From Runella limosa DSM 17973 (GTDB taxonomy: Bacteria; Bacteroidota; Bacteroidia; Cytophagales; Spirosomataceae): a DNA stretch of 64,000 nucleotides. Every line of letters begins with the position of its first letter. The first letter of the stretch is position 1. The stretch is from positions 62,001-126,000 of the forward strand of contig NZ_KI519420.1 of the NCBI RefSeq assembly GCF_000482465.1. Reading direction: 5' to 3'. The notes beneath the pieces are model-generated. The model ran no database searches and was not told the origin of the DNA. It saw nothing but the letters and a program-made list of their open reading frames with translations. Shown here piece after piece: positions 22,564-32,421 of the stretch. The position numbers were made by a program, and so were the translations under genes.

Positions 22564-24993
22564 ATGCTACAGAACTACCTCAAAATCGCTTTTCGGAACC
22601 TAGCCCGAAACAAAGTGTATAGTTTTATCAACATCACTGGCTTGGCGATGGGTATCGCGGCTTTTGTGTTGATTTTGCAGTACGTAAGTCACGAAAAGAG
22701 TTTTAACCAGTTTCATGTCAATGCACCTTCCATGTATCGTTTGCTCAACGAAGATGTAAAAGGTGGCATGTGGGGTGAGGTAGAACCAGGCTGGGCTACG
22801 CGCGCCAAACAACGCTTCCCCGAAATCAAGAATTATTGTCGTTTTGCGGATGGAATGGCGCAAGGCATCGTGCGGCGTGAAGGTGCTAAAACCGAAGCAT
22901 TTCGCGAAACCAACATCAGCTACGCCGAAGGTAATTTTTTCTCGTTTTTCAATTTTCCACTTACCGCAGGTGCTCCCAAAGCATTGGAAAAGTCAAACGT
23001 AGTGTTTTTGTCGGCCTCTTATGCCAAAAAATATTTCGGTACCGAAAATCCTTTGGGAAAAGTGTTGATGCTTTCCAATCAATTTGACACCAACCCTTTT
23101 ACCGTAGAGGGAGTCTATGCCGATATGCCTACCAACTCAGACATTCGGTATGACATGGTGTTTTCGTTGGAAACCTTGCGTAACCCCGCCAACTTGCACG
23201 GGAACGATTGGGCTAATTTAGAAAATATTGATAACCAGTATATTAATACATTCTTTCAACTCAACGGAAAGGCGAATCCTGTAACGTTTGAGAAAAAACT
23301 AACAGCCCTAAGAAACGAACTCAGTAAAGAAAACGACGGCGTAAAGTTTCGTCTTGTACCTCTCAAAAACGTGCATTTGGCGGCTTCATTGAACGATACT
23401 TACCTTACTCAAGGTAATTTAAAATACGTTTATATGTTGGGCGGAATTGCGTTTTTGATTTTGGTCATTGGTTGGTTCAACTACGTCAATCTCTCCACGG
23501 CTCAGTCGCTCAAACGTGCCAACGAAGTAGGTGTTCGGAAAGTGGTAGGCGCAACGCAAAGCCATTTGGTGCGGCAGTTTTTGGGCGAATCGCTGTTGGT
23601 GAATCTCCTAAGTTTTGGATTGGCTTTGCTAATCGTAGTCTTACTTCAGCCATTTTTTAATGAACTTATCGGGACGCCGTTGTCTTTTGCCTCTTTAAGC
23701 GCTACGTCGGTGTCGGCATGGGGGCTGGGTATTTTGCTCTTTGGCTCCTTACTTTCGGGAGGTTATACGGCTTTTTTGCTCTCCAGTTATAACCCTATCA
23801 AAACCCTGAAAGGGCAGTTGGCTAAAACGTCGGGTGGAGGACTACTTCGAAAATCGCTGGTGGTGTTTCAATTTGCTATTTCGGTGTGTTTGGTTGTTAC
23901 AACGCTGGTTATTTATCGTCAGCTACACCACATGCAAACGCAGAGTTTGGGACTAAATCCGCAGCAATTGCTGGTGGTTCGTGGGCCAGAAGTGGGCAAA
24001 GACGCCACCTACAAAGTACGCCAAACCACGTTTCAGAATGAACTTACGCAACAAACGTTTGTGAAAGACTACGCCACTTCAGGAAGCGTGCCGAGCGGTT
24101 GGTACAATTTTGCGACCTCAGGCTTTACCCAACCCAAATCTAAGCCAGGCGACGAACTCATTTCGTATTCGTTTGCCATCATTGGCGACCGTTTTCTGAA
24201 AACTTACCAAATCGACCTCAAAGCGGGGCGAAGCTTTACGCCTGCCGAATGTGATGTGGATTGGAACCAAAACAGCAAGGTTTTGCTCAATGAACGAGCG
24301 GTAGAGTTATTGGGATTTGCGAACGCAGAAGAAGCCCTCCGCACCAAAATCAAGTGGGATGAGCGTTATTTGGACGTAATCGGAGTGGTGAAAAACTACC
24401 ATCATACAGGATTGAAAAGGTCTATTGATCCTATCATTTTTTATCCCCAAAACAACAGCACCTATTTCACCATTCGGTTGACCGCCGACCGTATGCCCGA
24501 AAAAATCGCGGCTTTGGATAAATTGTATAAAACCTATTTCCCAGGCAATCCGTTTGACTACTCTTTTGTCGATGATAATTACAACAAACTTTATGTTTCT
24601 GAACAACAGTACAGCCGTATTTTCACAACGGCGTCGTTGTGGGCGATTTTTATCGCTTGTTTAGGCTTGTTTGGCTTGGCTACGTTCACCGTCGAATCGC
24701 GCACCAAAGAAATCGGTATTCGCAAAGTACTAGGAGCTTCGGTGTTTGGAATCATGGCGTTATTGTCCAAAGACTTCCTCAAGTTGGTGCTTATTGCGAT
24801 TCTGATTGCATCGCCGATTGCGTGGTATTTGACTGAACAATGGCTGAAAGATTTTGCCTCTCGCATTACCGTTTCGTGGTGGTTGTTTGCGGCGGCGGGT
24901 ATGTTGGCCATCGGAATTGCGTGCTTGACGGTAGGTTTTCAGTCGGTAAAAGCGGCGCTGATGAATCCTGTGAAATCATTAAAAACAGAATAA
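22564..24993 (+). CDS. ABC transporter permease, MacB/FtsX type (permease 6)
   Basis: 809 aa. MLQNYLKIAFRNLARNK leads into TM1. The central coupling motif is RANEVGVRKVVGATQSHL, with N replacing the usual K/R-E pattern. VVFQFAISVCLVVTTLV starts the second half, and RTKEIGIRKVLGASVFGI precedes the final TMs. It ends NPVKSLKTE. It directly follows operator and promoter copy C and precedes permease 7 by 28 bp. It probably starts a new transcription unit that may run through permeases 7 to 9 or farther, since no clear terminator is seen. Confidence 0.9.
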   Translation: MLQNYLKIAFRNLARNKVYSFINITGLAMGIAAFVLILQYVSHEKSFNQFHVNAPSMYRLLNEDVKGGMWGEVEPGWATRAKQRFPEIKNYCRFADGMAQGIVRREGAKTEAFRETNISYAEGNFFSFFNFPLTAGAPKALEKSNVVFLSASYAKKYFGTENPLGKVLMLSNQFDTNPFTVEGVYADMPTNSDIRYDMVFSLETLRNPANLHGNDWANLENIDNQYINTFFQLNGKANPVTFEKKLTALRNELSKENDGVKFRLVPLKNVHLAASLNDTYLTQGNLKYVYMLGGIAFLILVIGWFNYVNLSTAQSLKRANEVGVRKVVGATQSHLVRQFLGESLLVNLLSFGLALLIVVLLQPFFNELIGTPLSFASLSATSVSAWGLGILLFGSLLSGGYTAFLLSSYNPIKTLKGQLAKTSGGGLLRKSLVVFQFAISVCLVVTTLVIYRQLHHMQTQSLGLNPQQLLVVRGPEVGKDATYKVRQTTFQNELTQQTFVKDYATSGSVPSGWYNFATSGFTQPKSKPGDELISYSFAIIGDRFLKTYQIDLKAGRSFTPAECDVDWNQNSKVLLNERAVELLGFANAEEALRTKIKWDERYLDVIGVVKNYHHTGLKRSIDPIIFYPQNNSTYFTIRLTADRMPEKIAALDKLYKTYFPGNPFDYSFVDDNYNKLYVSEQQYSRIFTTASLWAIFIACLGLFGLATFTVESRTKEIGIRKVLGASVFGIMALLSKDFLKLVLIAILIASPIAWYLTEQWLKDFASRITVSWWLFAAAGMLAIGIACLTVGFQSVKAALMNPVKSLKTE

Positions 24994-25021
24994 TCTATAC
25001 CTCACCTGAAATAAAAAAACA

Positions 25022-27451
25022 ATGCTCATAAGTTATTTTAAAACAGCCATTCGTGCTTTAAAACGTAATTGGAGTTACTCTGTCATCAATGTCTTAGGTC
25101 TGACCTTGGGTTTGGCTTGTTGCGTGGTCTTGTTTGTGGCAGTTCGGTATGAACTAAGTTTCGATCGTCACCATCGTCATGCTGACCGTATTTATCGAAT
25201 GCTTGGTGTTTCTAAAAGTTCTCCCGAAACGCCAAACACTGGAATTACCTTCCCTGCATTGGCAGCACTACGAAACGATTTTCCCGAATTGAAACATCAA
25301 TTGACGATGGTAAGCCGTGTGAGAAGAGCGGTTGTATCGGTAGGAGGCACTTCTGCTATGGAGAAAAAACGATTTCAGGAGCCTGATGGAGTAATTACAT
25401 TTGCCGAACCCGAATACTTCAATCTCTTTGATTATGAATGGAAAAAAGGTAGCCCGCAGTCGCTCACTAACCCGAATACGGTGGTGCTCTCGGAGCGAAT
25501 GGCGCGTAAGTATTTTGGGGATACTGACCCAATGGGCAAAACAATTCGGGTAGATAACCAGATGGATTTTGTGGTGACGGGTATTGTGCAAGCGCCACCT
25601 GCTACCAGTAGTTTTCCCTTCGATGTCTTTCTGACCCATGCTTCTGTGGTAGCGTTTGGAAACACTTCTCCCATCGAAGACTGGAAATCAAGCTATGGTG
25701 GGGCGCAGATTTACTTGTTGTTGCCTCCATCGCTTACTTTGGCTCGAATGGAAAGCCAATTGGTTAGTTTCGTGAAAAAATACCATTCTCCAGAGGATGT
25801 CAAGAAGTTTAAGTATGCTTTACAACCACTGACCGATATTCACTTCGCAACCAATACCACTAATTTTGCTCGACGTAGTGTGAGCATCGAAATGATTTGG
25901 GCGATGGCCCTGATTGGCATTTTTATTTTGGTGACGGCTTGTATCAATTTCGTCAACTTGGCGACCGCCCAGGCAATTCGTCGGGCGCGGGAAGTAGGCG
26001 TACGAAAAGTGCTAGGGAGCACTCGCAGTCAGCTGTTACGACAGTTTTTGGGCGAAACGAGCGTGTTGACAACCATTGCCGTGGTGTTGGCTCTTTTAGT
26101 GGCAGAGCTTGCATGGCCTTACGTGGGTGATTTATTAAATATCCCAACAGGGGCTGTAAGCTTATTTAGCCCTGTCATATTGGTCTTTTTGGCAGGACTT
26201 GGCGTGCTCACCACCGTGCTGGCGGGGTTTTATCCTGCGCTGATTCTGTCGGGTTATCAGCCTATTTTGGCCCTAAAAGGAAAAATGAAAACAACTCGCT
26301 CGGCGCATTATTTTACGTTGCGTCGGGGGCTGATTATAGGGCAGTTTGCTGTGTCTCAATTTTTGCTCATTGGTACCATCATTGCCTATTACCAAATGGA
26401 TTATTTCCGTTCGGCCGATTTGGGCTTTAGTCGCGATGCTATTTTAACCGTAAGGCTTCCTGAAAATGAACTAGGTCAGTTGGAAAATTTACGGGCTAAA
26501 CTTTCGGGTTTGCCCAGTGTCCAATCGCTTAGTTTTTCGATGACGACGCCTTCTTCGGCGTTCAATTGGAGTACAGGTTTTCGGTTTGAAAACCAAGAGA
26601 AAGAACCAGATTATGGTGTCGTAATGCGTCCCGCAGATACTTCTTACATTCGGACGTATGGGTTAAAATTATTGGCAGGACGTAATTACCTTCCCGCTGA
26701 TACAATTCGAGAACTGATTGTCAACGAAACATTTGTAAAACGCTTAGGCTTTCAGAATCCCGAACAAATCATCGGGAAAAAAATGAAAGTGGCGGGAGAA
26801 GATATTGAAAAACAAATTGTAGGGGTAGTAAAAGACTTTAACGTGTTTTCGCTCCGTGATCAGGTAGAACCAAGCGTATTGACGACCCAACGAGGCAATT
26901 ATACTACCTTAGGAATGAAACTGGCAGGCCAAGAAGGAGGAGTCAAAGGTATTAGTCAATTACTGAAAGAGGTAGAAACCGTGTGGCAAAGTACCTTTCC
27001 TGAGTTTGTCTTTTCGTACGAATTTCTGGACGAAGCCCTTGCCAATTTTTACCAAGGTGAAGAACGTAGCTATGCACTTTTTCGCCTTTTGGCAGTGATT
27101 GCCCTCTTTATCGGCTGTTTGGGATTATACGGTGTCGTCTCGTTTATGGCCGAATCACGCACCAAGGAAATTGGGATTCGTAAATCATTAGGTGCGACTA
27201 CGGCGCATATTTTTGGGCTTTTCTCTATTGATTTTGTCAAGCTTGTTGGGATAGCGATGGTCATTAGCTCACCTTTGGGATGGTACGTAATGAAGCAATG
27301 GCTGTCCAAATTTGCCTATCGCATTGACATTGAATGGTGGATGTTTGTGCTATCAGGTGTCATCGCTATCGGAATTGCGATACTGACAGTCAGTTACCAA
27401 AGCATTCGTGCCGCCCTGGTCAATCCTGTAAAATCATTGAAAACGGAGTAG
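25022..27451 (+). CDS. ABC transporter permease, MacB/FtsX type (permease 7)
   Basis: 809 aa. The N-terminus MLISYFKTAIRALKRNWSYS differs from the common RNLxKNK form. A first periplasmic domain with YFNLFDYEWKKGSPQS is followed by RAREVGVRKVLGSTRSQL, the central TMs, IIGQFAVSQFLLIGTII, a second periplasmic domain, RTKEIGIRKSLGATTAHI and the last TMs. Its TAG stop codon (27449-27451) lies inside the 28-bp palindrome 27448-27475, so insertion of that element may have fixed the end of the gene. It is an orphan permease, the second gene of its pair with permease 6. Confidence 0.9.
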   Translation: MLISYFKTAIRALKRNWSYSVINVLGLTLGLACCVVLFVAVRYELSFDRHHRHADRIYRMLGVSKSSPETPNTGITFPALAALRNDFPELKHQLTMVSRVRRAVVSVGGTSAMEKKRFQEPDGVITFAEPEYFNLFDYEWKKGSPQSLTNPNTVVLSERMARKYFGDTDPMGKTIRVDNQMDFVVTGIVQAPPATSSFPFDVFLTHASVVAFGNTSPIEDWKSSYGGAQIYLLLPPSLTLARMESQLVSFVKKYHSPEDVKKFKYALQPLTDIHFATNTTNFARRSVSIEMIWAMALIGIFILVTACINFVNLATAQAIRRAREVGVRKVLGSTRSQLLRQFLGETSVLTTIAVVLALLVAELAWPYVGDLLNIPTGAVSLFSPVILVFLAGLGVLTTVLAGFYPALILSGYQPILALKGKMKTTRSAHYFTLRRGLIIGQFAVSQFLLIGTIIAYYQMDYFRSADLGFSRDAILTVRLPENELGQLENLRAKLSGLPSVQSLSFSMTTPSSAFNWSTGFRFENQEKEPDYGVVMRPADTSYIRTYGLKLLAGRNYLPADTIRELIVNETFVKRLGFQNPEQIIGKKMKVAGEDIEKQIVGVVKDFNVFSLRDQVEPSVLTTQRGNYTTLGMKLAGQEGGVKGISQLLKEVETVWQSTFPEFVFSYEFLDEALANFYQGEERSYALFRLLAVIALFIGCLGLYGVVSFMAESRTKEIGIRKSLGATTAHIFGLFSIDFVKLVGIAMVISSPLGWYVMKQWLSKFAYRIDIEWWMFVLSGVIAIGIAILTVSYQSIRAALVNPVKSLKTE

Positions 27452-27475
27452 AGACGTTGCATGCAACGTCTCTAC
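27448..27475. repeat. 28-bp GTTGCATGCAAC palindrome overlapping a stop codon
   Basis: This is a perfect palindrome with half-site GTAGAGACGTTGCA, identical to 22345-22372. Its second to fourth bases are the stop codon of permease 7. It occupies half of the 53-bp gap to permease 8. Confidence 0.85.
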
Positions 27476-27504
27476 GGAATATATACCAATAACCCTATAC
27501 ACCC

Positions 27505-29886
27505 ATGATACGGAATTACCTCAAAGTTGCCTGGCGCAACCTCACTAAAAACAAAATGTACAGTTTCATCAATATTGGTGGACTGGCTGTGGGCATGGCC
27601 GTAGCCATGATGATTGGGCTTTGGGTCAACGACGAATTATCGTTTGATACCTACCACCAAAATTATAAGCGTATCGCGCAGGTCATGCAACACGCCACTT
27701 TCAACGGCAAGGTGGGAACCCAAACCTCTAACCCTGCTCAGATGGCGCCTGAGATTCGGGCAAAATACGGGAGTAGTTTCAAACACGTGGTGCAAGCCTC
27801 GTGGGAAGGCTCGTACGTGCTGTCATTGGGTGATAATCACGTCACAAAAGAAGGAATTTACTTTGAAGAAGGCGCGCCTGAGATGCTTGGCCTCAAAATG
27901 CGGTATGGCACTTACGCAGGGCTAAAAGACCCGTATTCGATTATGCTTTCCGAATCGGTTGCTCAATCGCTCTTTGGCAACCAAAACCCATTGGATAAAA
28001 CGCTGAAAATCAATCGTACTTACGATGTAAAAGTGACAGGGGTATATGAAGATTTGCCTTACAATACCTCTTTTCGTAACCTAAAAGTGATTATGCCGTG
28101 GTCGCTTTGGTTGATAGATAATCCTTGGGTAAAAAAAATGGAAGACCCTTGGGATAGTAATTTTAGTCAAACGTTTGTTCAAGTGGCAGACAACGTATCA
28201 ATGGAAGCGGCTTCCAAACGCATTAAAAATGTCAAAGCCAACAACCTGGGTAAGGAAGAATTAAAGTATAAATGGGAGGCATTTCTGCACCCAATGAGTA
28301 AATGGGCGTTGGAAAGTGAATTTAAAAACGGCGTCAATACGGGGGGAAATATCCGTTACGTTTGGATGTTTGGCATCATTGGAGTGTTTGTGTTGATATT
28401 GGCGTGTATCAACTTTATGAACCTAGCCACTGCCCGCAGCGAAAAACGCGCCAAAGAAGTGGGTATTCGTAAAGCGGTCGGTTCGGTTCGGGCACAATTG
28501 GTCAATCAGTTCTTCTCGGAGTCATACATGGTGGTGGTATTTGCCTTTGTGTTGGCTCTTTTACTTGTCACGCTGTGTCTTCCCTTTTTCAACGAAGTAG
28601 CCGATAAAAAAATAGAACTTCCGTGGGCAAACCCTGTCTTTTGGCTGGTTAGCCTATCGTTTATTTCACTTACGGGCTTATTGGCGGGCAGTTATCCTGC
28701 GTTATATTTATCTTCTTTTCAACCATTAAAAGTACTCAAAGGAACGTTTCGAGTGGGTAAATGGGCAGCGATTCCGCGCAAGGCGCTCGTGATGATTCAG
28801 TTTACGGTTTCGGTGATTTTGATCATTGGCACCATCATCGTTTACCAACAAATTCAGTATGCCAAAGACCGCCCCATCGGATATGAGCGAAAAGGCTTGA
28901 TAAGCATGGGAATGGACAAAGAAATACAAGAACATTTTGAAGCATTCAGAGCCGAACTCAAATCGGCAGGAGCCATTGAAGAACTCACGGCGTCCAACAG
29001 TCCGCTTACGGGAGTTTGGAACACCAACGGTGGTTTTGACTGGGAAGGCAAAGATCCGAACTTAGGCGTAGATTTTCCCAATAGTCGCGTCACCAAAGAA
29101 TGGGGCAAAACCGTGGGTTGGAAAATCAAACAAGGCCGCGATTTTTCGAGGGACTTTGCCACCGATTCCGCCGCCTTTATCATCAACGAGTCTGCGGCGA
29201 AGTTTTTAGGGTTCAAAGACCCGATTGGCAAAATCTTAAAATGGGGTGGCAAGCCTTACACCATTATTGGGGTAGTGAGCGATATTATGGCCGAGTCGCC
29301 GTTTTACCCCGTACGCCCTTCGTTGTACCATACCCGCGACAAGGATTTGTATAACTTAACCATTAAACTCAATCCGACTCAAAGTTCGAGTAAATCCATT
29401 GCCACTCTTGAGCGCATCTGGAAAAAATACGTTCAAAACGTGCCTTTCTCGTACGAGTTTATTGACCAACAGTACGGTAATAAGTTCAAAGCCGAAGAGC
29501 GTATCGGTACTTTGTCGCTTTATTTTGCGGTGTTAGCCATTTTGATTTCGTGTTTGGGCTTGTTCGGAATGGCGAGCTTCGTGGCCGAACAGCGTACCAA
29601 AGAAATCGGCATTCGGAAGGTGTTGGGCGCAAGTGTGCCTAATCTTTGGCAGATGCTTTCGCGCGATTTTGTGGGTTTGGTATTGCTTTCTAGCCTAATT
29701 GCCAGCCCGATTGCCTACTACTACCTCAACGATTGGCTCAAAGGGTACGACTACCACGTCGAAATTTCTTGGTGGGTATTTGCCGCCGCAGCGGTGGGGG
29801 CGCTGGTTATTACGTTGTTGACCGTCAGCTACCAAACCCTTCGTGCCGCCTTGACCAATCCTGTTAAATCATTGAAATCGGAATAA
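27505..29886 (+). CDS. ABC transporter permease, MacB/FtsX type (permease 8)
   Basis: 793 aa. MIRNYLKVAWRNLTKNK and TM1 are followed by a first periplasmic domain, RAKEVGIRKAVGSVRAQL, the central TMs, MIQFTVSVILIIGTIIV, a second periplasmic domain and RTKEIGIRKVLGASVPNL. The second periplasmic domain has NSPLTGVWNTNGGFDWEGK. Permease 10 has the matching pattern FSPITETWSNTGGMQWRGK, which the other copies lack, so 8 and 10 form a subgroup. It is followed by permease 9 after 2 bp. Substrate and ATPase partner are unknown. Confidence 0.9.
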   Translation: MIRNYLKVAWRNLTKNKMYSFINIGGLAVGMAVAMMIGLWVNDELSFDTYHQNYKRIAQVMQHATFNGKVGTQTSNPAQMAPEIRAKYGSSFKHVVQASWEGSYVLSLGDNHVTKEGIYFEEGAPEMLGLKMRYGTYAGLKDPYSIMLSESVAQSLFGNQNPLDKTLKINRTYDVKVTGVYEDLPYNTSFRNLKVIMPWSLWLIDNPWVKKMEDPWDSNFSQTFVQVADNVSMEAASKRIKNVKANNLGKEELKYKWEAFLHPMSKWALESEFKNGVNTGGNIRYVWMFGIIGVFVLILACINFMNLATARSEKRAKEVGIRKAVGSVRAQLVNQFFSESYMVVVFAFVLALLLVTLCLPFFNEVADKKIELPWANPVFWLVSLSFISLTGLLAGSYPALYLSSFQPLKVLKGTFRVGKWAAIPRKALVMIQFTVSVILIIGTIIVYQQIQYAKDRPIGYERKGLISMGMDKEIQEHFEAFRAELKSAGAIEELTASNSPLTGVWNTNGGFDWEGKDPNLGVDFPNSRVTKEWGKTVGWKIKQGRDFSRDFATDSAAFIINESAAKFLGFKDPIGKILKWGGKPYTIIGVVSDIMAESPFYPVRPSLYHTRDKDLYNLTIKLNPTQSSSKSIATLERIWKKYVQNVPFSYEFIDQQYGNKFKAEERIGTLSLYFAVLAILISCLGLFGMASFVAEQRTKEIGIRKVLGASVPNLWQMLSRDFVGLVLLSSLIASPIAYYYLNDWLKGYDYHVEISWWVFAAAAVGALVITLLTVSYQTLRAALTNPVKSLKSE

Positions 29887-29888
29887 TT

Positions 29889-32321
29889 ATGCTACGAAAC
29901 TACCTCAAAATCGCCTGGAGAAACCTCCTTAAAAACAAACTATACAGCGTCATCAACGTACTCGGATTGGCCATTGGCCTGTGTTGTTTTTTGTTGATTT
30001 CACTGTATGTTGTCGATGAGCTTAGTTATGACCGCTACCTCAAAGACGCTAACCGTATCTACCGTGTTCACTCAGACATCAAATTTGGGGGAACGGAAAT
30101 GAAAATGGCGCTGAGTTCCGACCCTTTTGGCCCTACGTTGAAAAAAGACTACCCTGAAGTGGAACAATACGTGCGTCTGTTCGCTGAAAACAGTCGTCGA
30201 TTTATCAGAAAAGGCAACGCATTTTTGGTAGAAAATAACTGCTTCAATGCCGATTCTACTTTTTTTGAAGTGTTTCCATTTAAAATCATCGAGGGCGACG
30301 CCAAAACGGCCCTCAACGCCCCTAATACGGTTGTATTAAGTAAGTCAGCGGCGGAGAAGTTTTTTGGTGCGGGTTCTGCGGTGGGAAAAATCCTTACGAC
30401 AGGGGTCAACAATCCCCAAGAATATAAAGTAACGGCGGTATATGAAGATATTCCCCAAAACTCTCACTTTAGAACGAACGTCATTTTTTCGTTTAAAAAC
30501 GTGGATTACAGCTTCGGTAACTTCCTAAGCCATAATTTCTACACCTACATCAAACTCAAAGAAGGCGCTGATTACAAACAACTTGAGGGAAAGTTTGACG
30601 GTTTGATTAACAAATACATCCTCCCCCAAGCCAAAGCTTTTGTCGATATCAAAAGCATGGATGAGTTCAAAAAAGCGGGAAATTACATTCAGTATTCCCT
30701 CATTCCGCTCTTAGATATTCACTTAAAATCGAACAAATTATACGAGTTTGGGGTCAACGGAAACATCGAGTACGTCTATATTTTTTCGATTGTAGCGGTG
30801 TTCTTGTTACTCATTGCCTGTATCAACTTTATGAACTTGAGTACGGCTCGTTCGGCCAATCGAGCCAAAGAAGTTGGGATTCGCAAAGTACTAGGCACGG
30901 AGCGCAACAGCTTGATTCGTCAGTTTATGGCCGAATCAATCCTGACGAGCTACTTGGCCTTCGGAATCGCGCTGGTGTTGACCACCATATTCCTTCCCTA
31001 CTTCAATCAAATTGCGGGCAAAGAGTTTACGCCCGCTACCATGTACCAGCCTACCTACTTGCCTTTTTTACTGACATTGCCTCTCGGCGTTGGGGTTTTG
31101 GCGGGGTATTACCCTTCCTTTTTCTTGTCGTCGTTTAAGCCAATTGAAGTACTCAAAAGCAAGTTGAATGCTAATTTTAAGCGTTCCAATTTTCGGAATG
31201 TTTTGGTGACCTTCCAGTTTGCCACCTCGTTGGTATTGGTTATTTCTACCTTTATTATTTATCGTCAACTCAACTATATACAGCACAAAAACCTCGGTTT
31301 TTCGAAAGATCAAGTACTGGTAGTTACGGGAACATCATCATTAGGCGAAAACAACCGCGTCTTTAAGGAAGAAATCAAAAAAATGGCGGGGGTAAAAGCA
31401 GGGGCATTTGCGGGGTATTTGCCCGTTGCTAACTCCTCGCGCAGTGATAATACCTACTCTAAAACGGCGATTATCGACGTAAAAAACGGATTTAACATGC
31501 AAAACTGGGTCATTGATGAAGAATACATCCCGACGTTGGGTATGGAAATCATCAAGGGGCGCAATTTCTCCAAGGAATTTGGTGCTGATTCTAGTTCCAT
31601 TATTATTAATGAAGAAACGGCGAAAATGTTAGGATACGATGACCCCGTGGGCAAAAACCTCTACTCGGGTACGGGCAATGCCTCCGAAACAAGTACGCTC
31701 ACGATTATTGGGGTGGTCAAAAACTTCCACTATTCGTCAATGCGGGAAAATGTGGGTGCGTTGGGTTTCCGATACGGGCGTAGCGGCTGGGATATGGCGT
31801 TTAAAGTCAATACCTCAGACCCACAAAAACTCATCAAGCAGATAGAAAGTAAATGGAAGCAGCTATCGACTGGCATGCCTTTCAATTACCATTTCCTTGA
31901 CGAATCGTTTAACGACATGTATCGCGCCGAGCAGCGGGTCGGCACCATTGCGCTCATTTTTGCCATTTTAACCATTTTCATTGCCTGTTTAGGATTGTTT
32001 GGACTGATTACGTACATCGCCGAACAACGCACGAAGGAAATTGGCGTACGTAAAGTGCTTGGAGCGAGCCTTTTGAGTATTGTTGGGTTATTGTCTAAAG
32101 ACTTTTTAAAGTTGGTAGCGATTGCCTTCTGCATTGCGGCACCGTTGGCGTATTATGCCATGTACGCTTGGTTAGAAGACTTTGCGTTTCGGGCCGAAAT
32201 CCCGTTGTGGATTTTTGGCGCAGCAGGGGCAGCCACGATGCTGTTAGCCTTCTTGACCGTCAGTTTTCAGTCCATCAAAGCCGCCTTGATGAATCCTGTC
32301 AAATCGTTGAAATCGGAGTAA
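29889..32321 (+). CDS. ABC transporter permease, MacB/FtsX type (permease 9)
   Basis: 810 aa. MLRNYLKIAWRNLLKNKLYS is the consensus start of this array. The central motif is RAKEVGIRKVLGTERNSL and the C-terminal one RTKEIGVRKVLGASLLSI. TM1 contains GLCCFLLISLYVV. The first periplasmic domain resembles that of permease 5. It starts 2 bp after permease 8, so the two are almost certainly co-translated. Its last 54 bases begin a direct repeat (32268-32421) that recurs at 34706-34841 on the other side of permease 10. Confidence 0.9.
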   Translation: MLRNYLKIAWRNLLKNKLYSVINVLGLAIGLCCFLLISLYVVDELSYDRYLKDANRIYRVHSDIKFGGTEMKMALSSDPFGPTLKKDYPEVEQYVRLFAENSRRFIRKGNAFLVENNCFNADSTFFEVFPFKIIEGDAKTALNAPNTVVLSKSAAEKFFGAGSAVGKILTTGVNNPQEYKVTAVYEDIPQNSHFRTNVIFSFKNVDYSFGNFLSHNFYTYIKLKEGADYKQLEGKFDGLINKYILPQAKAFVDIKSMDEFKKAGNYIQYSLIPLLDIHLKSNKLYEFGVNGNIEYVYIFSIVAVFLLLIACINFMNLSTARSANRAKEVGIRKVLGTERNSLIRQFMAESILTSYLAFGIALVLTTIFLPYFNQIAGKEFTPATMYQPTYLPFLLTLPLGVGVLAGYYPSFFLSSFKPIEVLKSKLNANFKRSNFRNVLVTFQFATSLVLVISTFIIYRQLNYIQHKNLGFSKDQVLVVTGTSSLGENNRVFKEEIKKMAGVKAGAFAGYLPVANSSRSDNTYSKTAIIDVKNGFNMQNWVIDEEYIPTLGMEIIKGRNFSKEFGADSSSIIINEETAKMLGYDDPVGKNLYSGTGNASETSTLTIIGVVKNFHYSSMRENVGALGFRYGRSGWDMAFKVNTSDPQKLIKQIESKWKQLSTGMPFNYHFLDESFNDMYRAEQRVGTIALIFAILTIFIACLGLFGLITYIAEQRTKEIGVRKVLGASLLSIVGLLSKDFLKLVAIAFCIAAPLAYYAMYAWLEDFAFRAEIPLWIFGAAGAATMLLAFLTVSFQSIKAALMNPVKSLKSE

Positions 32322-32421
32322 TTCCCCGTAGCGACGTTGCATTGCAACGCCGCCACAGTATGCAACGCCGCCACATTCATAACAATTATACCACCATGCT
32401 ACGCAACTACCTCAAAATCGC
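32268..32421. repeat. Direct repeat flanking permease 10, left copy
   Basis: This copy covers the end of permease 9, the intergenic palindrome and the first codons of permease 10. It matches 34706-34841 nearly base for base except for an 18-bp insertion and a few substitutions. The insertion is a partial second copy of the palindrome half (TGCAACGCCGCCAC). The degenerate palindromic element lies at 32328-32373. Confidence 0.85.

Noticed and set aside
32168-32395. N-terminal extension of permease 10 by 76 codons
   Set aside because: It reads through the end of permease 9 and the palindromic repeat. The family start MLRNYLKIA begins at 32396.
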